A stretch of DNA of 33,589 nt, from positions 1-33,589 of the forward strand of contig JAHLWT010000165.1 of NCBI GenBank assembly GCA_019057775.1, given 5' to 3'. The number at the start of each line of letters is the position of its first letter. Position 1 is the first letter of the stretch. The position numbers were made by a program, and so were the translations under genes. This DNA comes from Promethearchaeota archaeon (GTDB taxonomy: Archaea; Asgardarchaeota; Lokiarchaeia; Sigynarchaeales; SOKP01). Below are positions 27,482 to 33,589 of this stretch, in pieces. The notes under the pieces were generated by a model that was given only the letters and a program-made list of their open reading frames with translations, made no database searches and had not been told where the DNA came from.

Positions 27482-28918
27482 TTAATCTTCTACAGATTGT
27501 TCTGTAATTTGATCTATTGCATTTAAAGCACTTTCGCTAACGTAATCGCAAACATCGTGTACTAAATTATTCAATCCTGAAATTACACTATCAGTATTAA
27601 TTCCTATTACTCCTAGTGCTTCAGAAGCTCTCCATCTTACATCCGGATTCCTATCATCTAAAGTTTTAATCAATGTGGGAATCGTATTCTTTGAATCAGA
27701 ACCTAGTTTACCTAACGAAAGTGCAGCTTCCCTTCGAACAATATATTTAGGATCATTTAGAGCGTATTCTAATGCATACACCGTATCTTTCGAATCTATT
27801 CCAATTTTTCCTAACGCTCTTGCTGCTTCTACTCGTATAGAAGCTTTTTTTGAAAGTGGATCGGTGAAAAATGTTAATAACATTCTTTTTAATGAAGAGA
27901 AAAATGATTGTGAATATTCTACCTTCTGGTTAGGATAATCTAATTTATTAATAACAGTCGGTATTGCTTGGATGGCATCTTTTCCAATTCCACCTAATGC
28001 TGAAATTATTATTCGTTTCATCTTAGTACTAGCATTATCAAGTGCTTCATTTAAAGCTGGAATTGATTCTTTTCCAATATTTCGAAGAGCATCAGCAGCT
28101 TTACCTCGAACAGCTTCTACATTATCAGTAAGTAAAAGAGAGATACTATTGATGATTTTAGGATCAGCGATTTTAATTTCGCTCAATGCATCTATTGCTC
28201 CTTTTCTAACTATCGCATTTTTGCTTGTCAATTTATTTATAAGATGTGGAACAGCTGCTTCTCCTATTTCTGTTAAAGTATTTATAACTCGATATCGCAC
28301 TCTCCAATCATTATCATCCAAAGCACTAATCAAACTTGGTATTGCTGTTATAGTTTCTCTCCCTATTTGACTAATTGACTGAGCTGAAGCAGTTCTAACT
28401 TTCCAGTTTACATCTTTAAGGCACTTCATTAATTCAGGGATTGCTTCATGAGCCTTTGAACCTAAATCACCGAAACTTTTTGCTACTTCCATTCTCACAT
28501 CTTCATCTTCATCATTGCATGCCATAATTAAACTGGAAATTGATTGATCCGTAGCATTTCCAATTTTACCGAGAGCAATCGCAGATTCTTTTCGGATTGA
28601 TACTTCCTTATTACTTAATAATTCTGATAATTTTGGTATTGCATTTTTAGCAATGCTCCCAATCTTCCCCAATGAGCGTACTGCTTCGCGACATATGCTC
28701 CAGTCATCATCTTCTAAGAGTTCGATTAACTTTGGGATTCCTTTTTCTGATCTTTCCTCTAAGAGTCCTAGAACGTGTATTGAATTGAATTTGATAGATC
28801 TGATTTCACTGCTTAAATGTCTAATAACTTCATTAATTACCGATGAGTCTTTTTCGATCCTTGATAATATGAGATCAATTCTAGCATCTCTTAACAATTT
28901 CTCTACTGGAGCTGACAT
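27482..28918 (-). CDS. HEAT-repeat (PBS-lyase type) protein
   Basis: 478 aa, ATG 28918, preceded by AGGTGA at 6 nt; that motif overlaps the TAG stop of livF, so the two are coupled. The protein is built almost only from HEAT repeats of about 31-39 residues with the pattern AIPxLxxxLxDxxxxVRxxAAxALGxIG (for example AIPELMKCLKDVNWKVRTAS, VRREAALSLGKLG), about 11-12 copies. One loop breaks the series near the middle (YSQSFFSSLKRMLLTFFTDP). HEAT solenoids bind proteins; this type is also found in phycobilin lyases but without lyase residues that I can identify. Close coupling with an ABC transporter suggests a regulatory or assembly partner of the transporter, which is inference. Confidence 0.9.
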   Translation of the reverse strand: MSAPVEKLLRDARIDLILSRIEKDSSVINEVIRHLSSEIRSIKFNSIHVLGLLEERSEKGIPKLIELLEDDDWSICREAVRSLGKIGSIAKNAIPKLSELLSNKEVSIRKESAIALGKIGNATDQSISSLIMACNDEDEDVRMEVAKSFGDLGSKAHEAIPELMKCLKDVNWKVRTASAQSISQIGRETITAIPSLISALDDNDWRVRYRVINTLTEIGEAAVPHLINKLTSKNAIVRKGAIDALSEIKIADPKIINSISLLLTDNVEAVRGKAADALRNIGKESIPALNEALDNASTKMKRIIISALGGIGKDAIQAIPTVINKLDYPNQKVEYSQSFFSSLKRMLLTFFTDPLSKKASIRVEAARALGKIGIDSKDTVYALEYALNDPKYIVRREAALSLGKLGSDSKNTIPTLIKTLDDRNPDVRWRASEALGVIGINTDSVISGLNNLVHDVCDYVSESALNAIDQITEQSVED

Positions 28919-28928
28919 TTTAAATCAC

Positions 28929-29633
28929 CTAAATTCCTAAATAAACTTGTTTTATTCGAGGTTCTTTTTCCAATTCCTCCTTAGTTCCTCTCATTTCTAT
29001 TTTCCCTTCTTCAAGGAGATGAATATTTTCAGCAACATGCATTGCTAAAACTGCATCTTGTTCTACTAGTAGGGTGGTCGTACCTTCTTGTTTTATCTTT
29101 TCGATTGTATCAAATATTCTTTTCTTTATTTTTGGAGCCAATCCTAATGAAGGCTCATCCAGCAGCAGAAGTTTTGGTTTTGCAATAATTGCACGTGCTA
29201 TGGCAAGCATTTGTTGCTCTCCACCACTTAATGTTCCAGCTCGCTGTTTTCGTCTCTCTTTTAATCGGGGGAATAGTTCATAAACAAAATTTTTCATCTC
29301 CTTATACACCTCCCTATTTTTTAGGGTGTATGCTCCCATCTTGATATTATCCTCCACATTAAGATCGTAAAACAATCTACGACGCTCAGGACAATGAGCA
29401 ATACCTCTTTTGGCGATTTTATGAGCTTTCATGTCATCTATTCGTTCCCCGAGGAATATAATTTTTCCCCGATCTGGTTCTTCTAAGCCAGATATAACTC
29501 TTAGAAGCGTTGATTTTCCAGCTCCATTAGGACCAATAACAGCATCAAGGGCTTTTTCTTCTACTTTTAAATTAATCTCTTCAAGTGCCCTTGCTTTCCC
29601 ATAATAATGATACAATTTTTTTATTTCAAGCAA
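28929..29633 (-). CDS. livF: Branched-chain amino acid type ABC transporter, ATP-binding protein LivF
   Basis: 234 aa if started at TTG 29633, which I prefer: GAGGTG lies 6 nt before it and the protein then begins LLEIKKLYHYYG-like, as LivF does. A GTG at 29642 (adding MRN) is the alternative. Walker A GPNGAGKSTLL, Q-loop region YDLNVEDN, signature LSGGEQQMLAIARAI, Walker B LLLLDEPSLGLAP and the H-loop position (LLVEQDAVLA, where Gln-Asp replaces His, as in normal LivF) are all present. It pairs with LivG to power import. It overlaps livG by 8 nt, indicating coupled translation. Confidence 0.93.
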   Translation of the reverse strand: MLEIKKLYHYYGKARALEEINLKVEEKALDAVIGPNGAGKSTLLRVISGLEEPDRGKIIFLGERIDDMKAHKIAKRGIAHCPERRRLFYDLNVEDNIKMGAYTLKNREVYKEMKNFVYELFPRLKERRKQRAGTLSGGEQQMLAIARAIIAKPKLLLLDEPSLGLAPKIKKRIFDTIEKIKQEGTTTLLVEQDAVLAMHVAENIHLLEEGKIEMRGTKEELEKEPRIKQVYLGI

Positions 29634-30366
29634 ATTCCGCACCTCTTCCTAAATATGCTTCAAGCACAATTTTATTGTTTGCTACTTCTTCTGGAGACGC
29701 ATCAATAATGAATTTCCCTTGATGCATTGCAATTACTCTAGGTACTAATGCCATGAGCTCCCGTAGTACATGACCAGTTAGAAAAATAGTAACTCCATCG
29801 TCATGCAATTTTTTAATCAAATCAGTTATGCCTACTTTTTCTTCAAATGAAAGACCACTAAACGGTTCATCAAGAAGAAGTAATTCTGGATTAGTTCCAA
29901 TAGCTTTGCCAATCTGTAATTTTCTCAAGTCTCCATGAGGTAAAACTACAGGAGGAATTGTAGCTTTATCCACAAGGCCAATAGACGTAAGAATTGAACT
30001 TGCATACTCCTCCGTACCAATTTTTTTTGAGACAGCCTTACCTCTTTTTGATAGACACGAGACTGATACGTTGTCAAGTAAACTTAGAAATTTAAATGAA
30101 CGTACTAATTGAAACGTTCTAGCTATTCCTAGATTTACAACTTTATATGGTTTCAATCCAGTAATATTCACTCCATCAAAACGAATTGAGCCCGAACTGG
30201 GCTTTTCGAGTCCAGAAATAAGATTAAACACGGTAGTCTTTCCAGCACCATTCGGTCCAATTAATCCAACAAACTCCCCTCGTCTAATTTCAAAACTAAA
30301 ATCATTAACCGCTGTTAATCCACCAAACCTTTTTGTGAGATTTTTAACCTCTAATATAATCCCCAT
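29626..30366 (-). CDS. livG: Branched-chain amino acid type ABC transporter, ATP-binding protein LivG
   Basis: 246 aa, ATG 30366, with GTGAG upstream. Walker A is GPNGAGKTTVFNLI, Walker B ELLLLDEPFSGLS, and the H-loop His is in FLTGHVLREL. The ABC signature is LPHGDLRKLQIGKAIG, in the LivG style (LxxGxxRxLxIxxA) rather than LSGGQ. ARTFQLVRSF and NLGIARTFQ confirm LivG. The His and signature differ slightly from bacterial LivG (EHDM), but all catalytic positions are filled. It forms the ATPase pair with LivF. Confidence 0.94.
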   Translation of the reverse strand: MGIILEVKNLTKRFGGLTAVNDFSFEIRRGEFVGLIGPNGAGKTTVFNLISGLEKPSSGSIRFDGVNITGLKPYKVVNLGIARTFQLVRSFKFLSLLDNVSVSCLSKRGKAVSKKIGTEEYASSILTSIGLVDKATIPPVVLPHGDLRKLQIGKAIGTNPELLLLDEPFSGLSFEEKVGITDLIKKLHDDGVTIFLTGHVLRELMALVPRVIAMHQGKFIIDASPEEVANNKIVLEAYLGRGAEFA

Positions 30367-30403
30367 TTTTTTAACTCACATCAATATATATTAGCTTCAT
30401 AAA

Positions 30404-31483
30404 TTATTTTCCTAATAATACATCCCATAGATCTTTTAAATTTTCTAATATAGGTTTTAAAATACCACGTTCAGCAAATCGAACAACTAGAACTAAAACC
30501 AGAGCAAAAATTAGTTGTACAAAATTTGCTGCCCCGATTTCAATAAGAATATATTCAAGAAAAATGAAGAAAAATGCCCCCAATGCTGACCCAGAAATTG
30601 TTGCCAATCCTCCTAAGGATGCCATGAGAATAGCAAAAAACGAAATTGTAACACCAAAGTTTCCTGTTGGGTTTACAGCAGTATTATATAAAGCATAGAA
30701 ACAGCCTGCTATTCCAGCAAATACCCCACTTATCATAAACGCAATGATTTTATATTTTGTTATATTGATTCCTGATGCCTCCGCGCCAGTCTCATCATCA
30801 CGAATGGATTTGAAAATCGTTCCTAATTTAGATTTACTAATCTGAATAATAAGTATAAAGGATATTATCATAGTAATAAAAACAATAAAATAAGTTATAA
30901 TAGAGGATTCAGATAAATTTGGGAGACCTGAGATTCCTTCAGAACCAAAGAAAATAAAAAATCGAAGGGGAGCAAGTGATCCTAATAAAGATAGCTTTAA
31001 CAAAATTAAACTAAATGCAAGAGTTCCTAATGCTAAATAGGGCCCTTTCAATCTTAGAGCTGGAACCCCAATTATTAAACTAAAAAAAACTGCTCCCCCT
31101 ATACCAACAATAATTGATAACCAGATTGGTAACCCTTGTAACTTAATAAAATAGGCACAAATATAACCGGCTACTCCGAAAAAAATAGCATGCCCAAAAC
31201 TAATTTGTCCTGAGATTCCAGTTAGTAAATCCCAACTCGCAGCAAAAATGGCATATATCATGGCAAGCGTTAAAGTAGGTATAAAAATTTCTACAAAACT
31301 TAGATCCGGAGAGAGAAAAGGAAGTATTATTAAAAATACTAAGCAAAATAAAGTCAAACCACCACTAAAAGTTTTAACCCATGACTTTAAGTAATCGGGA
31401 ACATTCTTAATTTTTTTTTTTATCCTTCCTTTTTTAATCTTTTTGGGTTCATAACTGATCTCTTTTATTTTCGTACTTTGCAT
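30404..31483 (-). CDS. livM: Branched-chain amino acid type ABC transporter, permease LivM
   Basis: 359 aa. ATG 31483 is preferred over an in-frame GTG at 31498 because GTGA lies at a suitable distance before the ATG. After a basic N-terminal tail (KKIKKGRIKKKIK) come about nine or ten membrane helices. LivM signatures: SWDLLTGISGQISFGHAIF, RLKGPYLALGTLAF, and the coupling-helix region SIRDDETGAEASGIN followed by YKIIAFMISGVFAGIAG. It forms the pore with LivH. The C-terminus (ERGILKPILENLKDLWD) is cytosolic. Confidence 0.93.
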   Translation of the reverse strand: MQSTKIKEISYEPKKIKKGRIKKKIKNVPDYLKSWVKTFSGGLTLFCLVFLIILPFLSPDLSFVEIFIPTLTLAMIYAIFAASWDLLTGISGQISFGHAIFFGVAGYICAYFIKLQGLPIWLSIIVGIGGAVFFSLIIGVPALRLKGPYLALGTLAFSLILLKLSLLGSLAPLRFFIFFGSEGISGLPNLSESSIITYFIVFITMIISFILIIQISKSKLGTIFKSIRDDETGAEASGINITKYKIIAFMISGVFAGIAGCFYALYNTAVNPTGNFGVTISFFAILMASLGGLATISGSALGAFFFIFLEYILIEIGAANFVQLIFALVLVLVVRFAERGILKPILENLKDLWDVLLGK

Positions 31484-31522
31484 TTTTTTAAATCTCACTA
31501 ATTAGATTTTCATTTATAGAAA

Positions 31523-32410
31523 TTATCTTACTTCTTTCTTTCCAAATAATCCTTGAGGTCGTATTAAGAGCATTATAACAATGATTATGATGGGCACTAA
31601 ATGAGCCCATGAAGGGCCATTTGGGATAAAAATACTGGTAAAGCTTGTAATAAATCCTATAATATACCCCCCAATTACACTTCCGACAAGACTTCCCATC
31701 CCTCCTAAGATAACAACTGCGAAAGAATTTGTTAAATATCCCCATCCCATAGAAGGACCACTAAGCGCAGCAGCAGGTAAGTATAACGCAGCAGCTACTG
31801 ATGCGAGGAATGCTGATATCATAATGGTATATAAGAGAATCCTGTTAGAGTTTATTCCCATTAAAGTTGCTGCTTCTCGATCTTGAGACACAGCCCGAAT
31901 AGATTTTCCTAATTTTGACTTATTAATAAATAATGCAAACAAGGATACAATTATCAGTGAAACAACGATGAGAAAAATAAATTGATTAATCATTTTAAAA
32001 CCAAAAACTTCTGAAAATCCGTTAACTACGATATACTGATTAATTCCATAAGATTCCGTTCCATAAGCAATCAATACGATTTGTTCAATGAAGAAGGCTA
32101 ATCCAAAAGTAATTAATACCACCCCAACTGAAGTGTCTTGTAAAGGTTTGATAAATAAAAGATATGATAAACCTCCAATAATAGTTATAGTAAGTATTAC
32201 AATAATAACACTTACTATTTCTAACCCAGGCATAAATTTTAGAAACCACAAGAGTAAATATCCAGTTGTCATGACATAAGCTCCATGTGATAAATTCATT
32301 ATATGCCCCACACCATAAGTTAAGGAATACCCAAGAGCTATCAAGGAAAATATTGCACCATTTAAAGTCCCATTAAATAAGAAGTTTAAAATATCTAAAC
32401 TCATACACAT
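31523..32410 (-). CDS. livH: Branched-chain amino acid type ABC transporter, permease LivH
   Basis: 295 aa; ATG 32410 or ATG 32404 (MSLDIL), no strong ribosome-binding motif. About eight membrane helices. LivH signatures: NGTLNGAIFSLIALGYSLTY, MNLSHGAYVM, the coupling region SIRAVSQDREAATLMGIN, and SFAVVILGGMGSLVGSVIGG. It is first in the operon livH-livM-livG-livF; no substrate-binding gene (livK) is adjacent in the window. The class imports leucine, isoleucine and valine, but related systems carry urea, amides or aromatic acids, so the substrate is open. Confidence 0.93.
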   Translation of the reverse strand: MCMSLDILNFLFNGTLNGAIFSLIALGYSLTYGVGHIMNLSHGAYVMTTGYLLLWFLKFMPGLEIVSVIIVILTITIIGGLSYLLFIKPLQDTSVGVVLITFGLAFFIEQIVLIAYGTESYGINQYIVVNGFSEVFGFKMINQFIFLIVVSLIIVSLFALFINKSKLGKSIRAVSQDREAATLMGINSNRILLYTIMISAFLASVAAALYLPAAALSGPSMGWGYLTNSFAVVILGGMGSLVGSVIGGYIIGFITSFTSIFIPNGPSWAHLVPIIIIVIMLLIRPQGLFGKKEVR

Positions 32411-32829
32411 TCTCTCATATTTACTATAAATTATATTTTATCTCATTTCTTATAAAGCTAATCTTTTCATTACATTTAGACAAAAATTTAAGTAAAAAAC
32501 ATCAAAATGAGAAACCTGAATAGAATTTATTTTCCAATAATTATATTGTGATCAGTAATAAATAAATGTCACAAATCAGTAATAATTCTTGCCAAAAAAT
32601 TATTACTGCCCACTATCGTCAGTAATAAAAAATTGTCAAAAAATTGGCACTTTTTGAAAGTTATTGTCTTCCTCCTTTTTGACAACTGCCTTATGGTCAA
32701 TAATAATTAGTGACATTTTGAATTTGAGCGTGAATTTAAGGCCTTATGACCTAAATCCTTTATTATCACCAATTTATCAATTTCATTTATAATTTAATTC
32801 CAATTAAGTCATGCATGCTAAATTATAGC
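32411..32829. repeat. Gene-free, palindrome-rich region beside the transposase
   Basis: 419 bp without a gene. It holds the livH leader and TATA box at the left, then an array of repeats. TCAGTAATAA occurs three times (32552, 32576, 32619). CAGTAATAATT (32577-32587) and AATTATTACTG (32598-32608) form a perfect 11-bp inverted repeat; TTGTCAAAAA (32633-32642) and TTTTTGACAA (32676-32685) a 10-bp one. AAATGTCAC (32564-32572) and GTGACATTT (32710-32718) are an outer 9-bp pair (13 bp with one mismatch), enclosing 155 bp. TGTCA/TGACA half-sites thus occur four times, two in each direction. Likely the left end of the insertion sequence with transposase-binding sites, or a small MITE-like element; the right end is outside the window. 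Confidence 0.55.
32449..32456 (-). promoter_or_regulatory. TATA-like box of the liv operon
   Basis: On the minus strand TTTATAAG lies about 40 nt upstream of the livH ATG. With archaeal spacing the transcript would start near 32428-32424, leaving a leader of about 15-20 nt. An upstream purine-rich BRE is not clear. Sequence-based prediction. Confidence 0.4.
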
Positions 32830-32832
32830 ATG
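32814..32832 (+). promoter_or_regulatory. Hairpin covering the transposase start codon
   Basis: CATGCTA (32814-32820), loop AATTA, TAGCATG (32826-32832) is a perfect 7-bp stem. Its 3' arm ends in the ATG (32830-32832) that begins the transposase frame. In mRNA that starts upstream this would hide the start codon, a known way in which insertion sequences limit translation from read-through transcripts. A GGTGA follows inside the frame (32835-32839). Confidence 0.45.
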
Positions 32833-33589
32833 ATAGGTGAATTAATAATTGTAAGAAAGAATAACAAAAAGAAAGAATTACACCAAAGAGCAAAAGAAAT
32901 GTATTATAATCAAGGACGATCAATTGAAGATATTGCAGTTGAATTAAGTAAATCGAAGAGAACCATTTACAGGTGGTTAGGTCTTGTAAATCAAGAACTT
33001 TCGCCCGTCTCCCACCAATCTAAAAAGAAATCGGGACGCCCTAAAATATATCCGCCAGAAATTATCAATCGAATCATCGAATTAAAAAAAGAATTACCAC
33101 AAAGAAGTGCACCATTAGTGCATAAATGGCTGAAAGAAGAGTTTCCAGACGCTTGCCCTTCCATCCCTTACATTCGAAAAATCATCCGAGATCAGGGGCT
33201 TAGTAACAATACAACCGACCGAAGGCAAGGGTATCGTCGCTTCCAGAGAAGCAAACCCAATGATATGTGGCAAGTTGATATAGCCGGGGTTCAAACAGTA
33301 GGTCATTTGAAGCAAGTATATTTAATTGCATTACTCGATGATCGCTCGAGGTACATCGTATCAGCGCGATATTTTAAGGACCAAACAGCTCCTAACGTGA
33401 TTGTAATCGTTCGAGATGCCGTTCTGGCATATGGAAGACCAAATGAGATTCTTGCCGATAATGGCGCTCAATTCAAAAATATTCTTGGGGAGCTAGCAAC
33501 AAAATATTCGAAGCTGTTAAAATCTCTCGGTATCAAGCCCATCTTTGCCCGCCCATATCACCCACAAACTAAAGGAAAACTGGAAAGAT
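32830..33589 (+). CDS. DDE (rve-type) transposase, IS481-like, 3' end outside window
   Basis: Open from ATG 32830 to the window end, 253 codons without a stop. The N-terminus has a helix-turn-helix (GRSIEDIAVELSKSKRTIYR, then WLG) and a second DNA-binding segment (PLVHKWLKEEFP, then IPYIRKIIRDQGL). The integrase core shows the DDE residues: Asp in MWQVDIAG, Asp in EILADNGAQF, and Glu in HPQTKGKLE at the very edge, followed by R. HPQTxGKxER and the D-x-N-G-x-x-F pattern are typical of the IS481/IS3 group. It cuts and joins DNA ends for transposition. Intact as far as seen, so the element may be active. An ATT start after GGTGA (32835) is also conceivable, but ATG 32830 is simpler. Confidence 0.88.
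   Translation, partial: MIGELIIVRKNNKKKELHQRAKEMYYNQGRSIEDIAVELSKSKRTIYRWLGLVNQELSPVSHQSKKKSGRPKIYPPEIINRIIELKKELPQRSAPLVHKWLKEEFPDACPSIPYIRKIIRDQGLSNNTTDRRQGYRRFQRSKPNDMWQVDIAGVQTVGHLKQVYLIALLDDRSRYIVSARYFKDQTAPNVIVIVRDAVLAYGRPNEILADNGAQFKNILGELATKYSKLLKSLGIKPIFARPYHPQTKGKLER

Noticed and set aside
31488..31745. 85-aa frame overlapping the end of livH on the same strand.
   Set aside because: It lies in another frame inside livH, which has clear permease motifs; its composition is that of a shadow frame.

Overview
The window is AT-rich archaeal DNA, most plausibly from an Asgard archaeon (Lokiarchaeia-like; inference). The support is two Rab/Ras-type small GTPases, a proteasome alpha gene, a degenerate archaeal B-family DNA polymerase, a RadA paralogue, a UPF0182 membrane protein with an added extracellular module, and many acyl-CoA ligases. 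TATA-like boxes sit about 25 nt ahead of likely transcript starts, and the ribosome-binding motif GGTGA or GTGA recurs ahead of starts. I see no rRNA, tRNA or CRISPR array.

Layout. 1-2400 (minus): a long TPR/coiled-coil protein that runs off the left edge. 2512-2907: a winged-helix protein. 3018-6341: a 1107-aa UPF0182 membrane protein. 6460-7208 (minus): proteasome alpha, broken by a short hairpin insertion that folds like a bulge-helix-bulge intron. 7316-9768: two small GTPases flanking a DUF998 membrane protein; the first GTPase has no standard start codon and seems to start at AUU. 9867-11154: Sir2 deacylase and an Hsp20-like chaperone. 11429-17377: two paralogous acyl-CoA ligases (one with a TGA at codon 19), a 3-hydroxyacyl-CoA dehydrogenase and a RadA-like protein with its ATPase residues lost. 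17439-20514: a DUF3795 protein and a GH20 hexosaminidase. 20713-23398: a two-gene operon of a small conserved archaeal protein and a degenerate PolB. 23434-25662: aldo/keto reductase, GyrI-like protein with a 44-aa Cys protein upstream, and a 56-aa orphan ORF. 25679-32410 (minus): livHMGF ABC-transporter operon, a HEAT-repeat protein translationally coupled to livF, and a third acyl-CoA ligase. 32411-33589: palindrome-rich DNA leading into a DDE transposase that is cut by the right edge.

How the genes fit together. The ligases and the dehydrogenase point to acyl-CoA (fatty or organic acid) metabolism. The Liv operon imports branched-chain amino acids or similar amphipathic solutes, but no binding-protein gene is in the window. 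The GTPase/DUF998 cluster suggests membrane-linked GTPase signalling. The polymerase operon suggests DNA repair or damage tolerance; the RadA-like gene lies elsewhere in the window. The most unusual signals are the intron-like insertion in psmA, the AUU start, the nonsense codon in one ligase, and the loss of catalytic residues in two DNA-metabolism proteins.
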